Position numbers and translations under genes: made by a program. DNA of 36,028 bases from an uncultured Collinsella sp. (GTDB taxonomy: Bacteria; Actinomycetota; Coriobacteriia; Coriobacteriales; Coriobacteriaceae): contig URKH01000010.1 in the NCBI GenBank assembly GCA_900548255.1, positions 1 to 36,028 on the forward strand. Reading direction: 5' to 3'. The notes under the pieces were generated by a model. The model saw only the letters and a list, made by a program, of their open reading frames with translations. It searched no databases and was not told where the DNA came from. This document shows, piece after piece, positions 34,865 to 36,028 of the stretch. The stretch's first letter is position 1, and every line of letters starts with the position of its first letter.

Positions 34865-35141
34865 TTGCTGCGGCAGAAAGAAGAAACTACTAGAGGCATT
34901 CGCTTCAGTAGACAACGGAGACAAGAAGCTAACTCTTTGCGCCGATTGCAACGATCTGCTCTACAAACTGCGCGATGCCGCAAATGAAGGTACTGCAAAC
35001 GAGTTTCAGGGCATTCAGCAGTCGCTGACCTCTCGAATGGAGGGCAAGGCGTCGGAGGATTTCCAAGCGTGGTCAGAGAAATTCATAACTAAGCAGCATG
35101 CAAAAATTGCTCAAAGCAGAACCGACGCTCAAGCCGAATAG
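34848..35141 (+). CDS. Small CxxC zinc-binding protein coupled to the upstream gene
   Basis: This 97-aa protein begins MKLKCDCCGRKKKLLEAF and continues to LTLCADCNDLLYKLRDA. It has two CxxC pairs about 22 residues apart that should bind one zinc, followed by a charged helical tail. It starts with GTG at 34848, preceded by AGGAGG, and overlaps the end of the 642-aa membrane-like protein gene by 17 bases, so it is translationally coupled. The treble-clef-like N-terminus suggests a protein or nucleic acid adaptor. The pair behaves as a two-gene module; the function is unknown. Confidence 0.75.
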   Translation: MKLKCDCCGRKKKLLEAFASVDNGDKKLTLCADCNDLLYKLRDAANEGTANEFQGIQQSLTSRMEGKASEDFQAWSEKFITKQHAKIAQSRTDAQAE

Positions 35142-35561
35142 CACACGCCGAATCAAGCGACTGCTCCCTAAAAACAAGCTATAACCACCTGCAACCATAC
35201 TCTCCTGCGGCGCATGAGGGACGAAGTCCTAACCAGCGTTTTCTTCCCGCACCTCAAAACCACTTGCCAGTATTCCCGGGGGATAATCGCAAGTGGCTTG
35301 CAGGTTAGCTATGCTAGGGGAGGGTTTCGGATCACTCCGCCCCACCCCGTTTCCCGCTGGGACAAAAATCGAAACTCAACCCGGCCGAGTTTCGTTTGAG
35401 TTTCGGTATTTGTCACAGTACTGTCCCAGTGCCGTGCCGCAGTATACCGCAGCAGGTCGCTGTGTTCGGATGGTTGTAAATCAGATAAAATAGATGAACT
35501 AGGTAGAGAACGTTGTGTATTGAGTGGGAATAGAACAGACGTTCGATAAAATAATATAGTA
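35142..35561. other. Intergenic region with nested hairpins and a composition shift
   Basis: No gene is supported in these 420 bases. At 35357-35429 the arms CTGGGACA and TGTCCCAG enclose an inner set of repeats: CGAAACTCAA (35370-35379) can pair with TTGAGTTTCG (35396-35405), while CGAAACTC can instead pair with GAGTTTCG at 35387-35394. From about 35470 the sequence becomes AT-rich and no longer resembles the island or the core. Confidence 0.5.
35357..35429. repeat. Nested inverted repeat with two alternative inner stems
   Basis: The outer 8-bp arms (35357-35364, 35422-35429) match the GGGACA/TGTCCC palindrome of the island but are separated by 57 bases. The inner CGAAACTC arm has two competing partners, 35387-35394 and 35398-35405. 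This could be a split palindrome with an insertion, or a switchable terminator-like RNA. Confidence 0.6.
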
Positions 35562-35678
35562 TTAGATAGCGGGCACGGTTTCAATCGAATTCGTGTCCGC
35601 TGCTGTATGTGTGTCCTTGCACGCCCAATATGTGCCGTAAAAGCCGTTTTCTTCAACGTCAAAGTGAATGGGCTTCAT
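35562..35678 (-). pseudogene. Truncated N-terminus of an alpha/beta-hydrolase-like protein
   Basis: This 38-codon frame starts MKPIHFDVEENGFYGTYWACKD, resembling the beginning of acyl-CoA thioester hydrolase/BAAT-type alpha/beta hydrolases, but then loses similarity and stops at 35562. It lies 9 bases downstream of the methyltransferase gene on the same strand. It may be a deleted gene cut at a junction with the accessory island, or the edge of an assembly join. Confidence 0.4.
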
Positions 35679-35687
35679 TTTTGCCTT

Positions 35688-36028
35688 TTAAAATCTAATT
35701 TTCACGATTTGCATTTTCATCCCGTTGTCACCGACCCTTGCGAGAAACCGGAAAAAGCCGCTGACAGAAGGGTCTCTCAAATCGTTGTAACCCAGCATAT
35801 AGCCGCGACTTGTGACCTGCAGACGGCTGTTCCACGTGCCGATTTCCTTGGCGGCATCCGAAACCGCAAAATATGCCCCCACATCCTTGATTTTTGCAGT
35901 CTTAAGCCATGTTTTTGCGATCATCTTTACTGCCGTCCGATTGGCAGCATCAAAGACCAGCACACCGCCGGGGAAAGCGTCCGCCATCCCCCGCACCAGT
36001 TCCCGGACCTGCTGGGTCGGGAAGTAAT
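35688..36028 (-). CDS. Partial class I SAM-dependent methyltransferase (leucine carboxyl methyltransferase/TcmP type)
   Basis: The frame is open to the right edge of the window, so the N-terminal part is missing. The visible about 113 residues begin YFPTQQVRELVRGMADAFPGGVLVFDAANR and end GDNGMKMQIVKIRF. This pattern fits the C-terminal half of the O-methyltransferase family that includes TcmP and leucine carboxyl methyltransferases: a strand after FPGG, then VFDA, then the helical lid with WNSRL. The substrate is unknown. Base composition is lower in GC than the core genes, and the neighbouring hydrolase-like gene is broken. Confidence 0.7.
   Translation of the reverse strand, partial: YFPTQQVRELVRGMADAFPGGVLVFDAANRTAVKMIAKTWLKTAKIKDVGAYFAVSDAAKEIGTWNSRLQVTSRGYMLGYNDLRDPSVSGFFRFLARVGDNGMKMQIVKIRF

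Overview
The window looks like chromosomal DNA of a gut actinobacterium of the class Coriobacteriia, most like Collinsella. This is inferred from the GC-rich core genes, the use of GTG and TTG starts, and the gene set: type III glutamine synthetase, a split cobalamin methionine synthase, a fused MurT-GatD, tandem glycerol dehydrogenases and poly-ferredoxins. No rRNA is present to confirm it.

Layout. (1) 1-1455: a DUF711 (UPF0210) gene whose C-terminal end and downstream flank are abruptly AT-rich and whose N-terminus is frameshifted. (2) 1564-5792, minus strand: a one-carbon/methionine operon of metF, a stand-alone MetH reactivation protein and a short metH. (3) 6219-8374: type III glutamine synthetase and its terminator. 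(4) 8405-8578: an odd hairpin and tRNA-Glu(UUC). (5) 8635-13021, minus strand: two helical-repeat proteins of unknown function and a fused MurT-GatD lipid II amidation enzyme. (6) 13522-17110: an iron-dependent alcohol dehydrogenase and two glycerol dehydrogenase paralogues, an apparent fermentative block. (7) 17262-20101: a poly-[4Fe-4S] protein, ychF and a small membrane protein. (8) 20111-20795: a possible hemC remnant and an XRE regulator separated by a perfect 24-bp palindrome. (9) 21114-23994: divergent asparaginase and guaA.

From about 24.1 kb to 35.5 kb the content turns accessory. In order it holds an AbiE-like two-gene toxin-antitoxin operon; a 160-bp repeat; a large protein with five zinc-ribbon repeats, a PD-(D/E)XK-like nuclease core and five more zinc-ribbon repeats; a second copy of the 160-bp repeat split by a complete IS1595-type transposon with 8-bp target duplication and a lincosamide/aminoglycoside nucleotidyltransferase-like passenger gene; an unrecognised 373-aa protein; and a two-gene module (a PH-like/glycine-rich membrane protein overlapping a small CxxC protein). 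Copies of a GGGACAA/TTGTCCC palindrome are scattered only in this island. The composition changes again after about 35.47 kb, where the start of an alpha/beta-hydrolase-like gene and a partial methyltransferase run to the window end.

The best candidates for something undescribed are the 5 + nuclease + 5 zinc-ribbon protein, the overlapping two-gene membrane/zinc module, and the repeat family that appears to punctuate the island's cassettes. Both window ends may be assembly chimeras and should be checked against reads.
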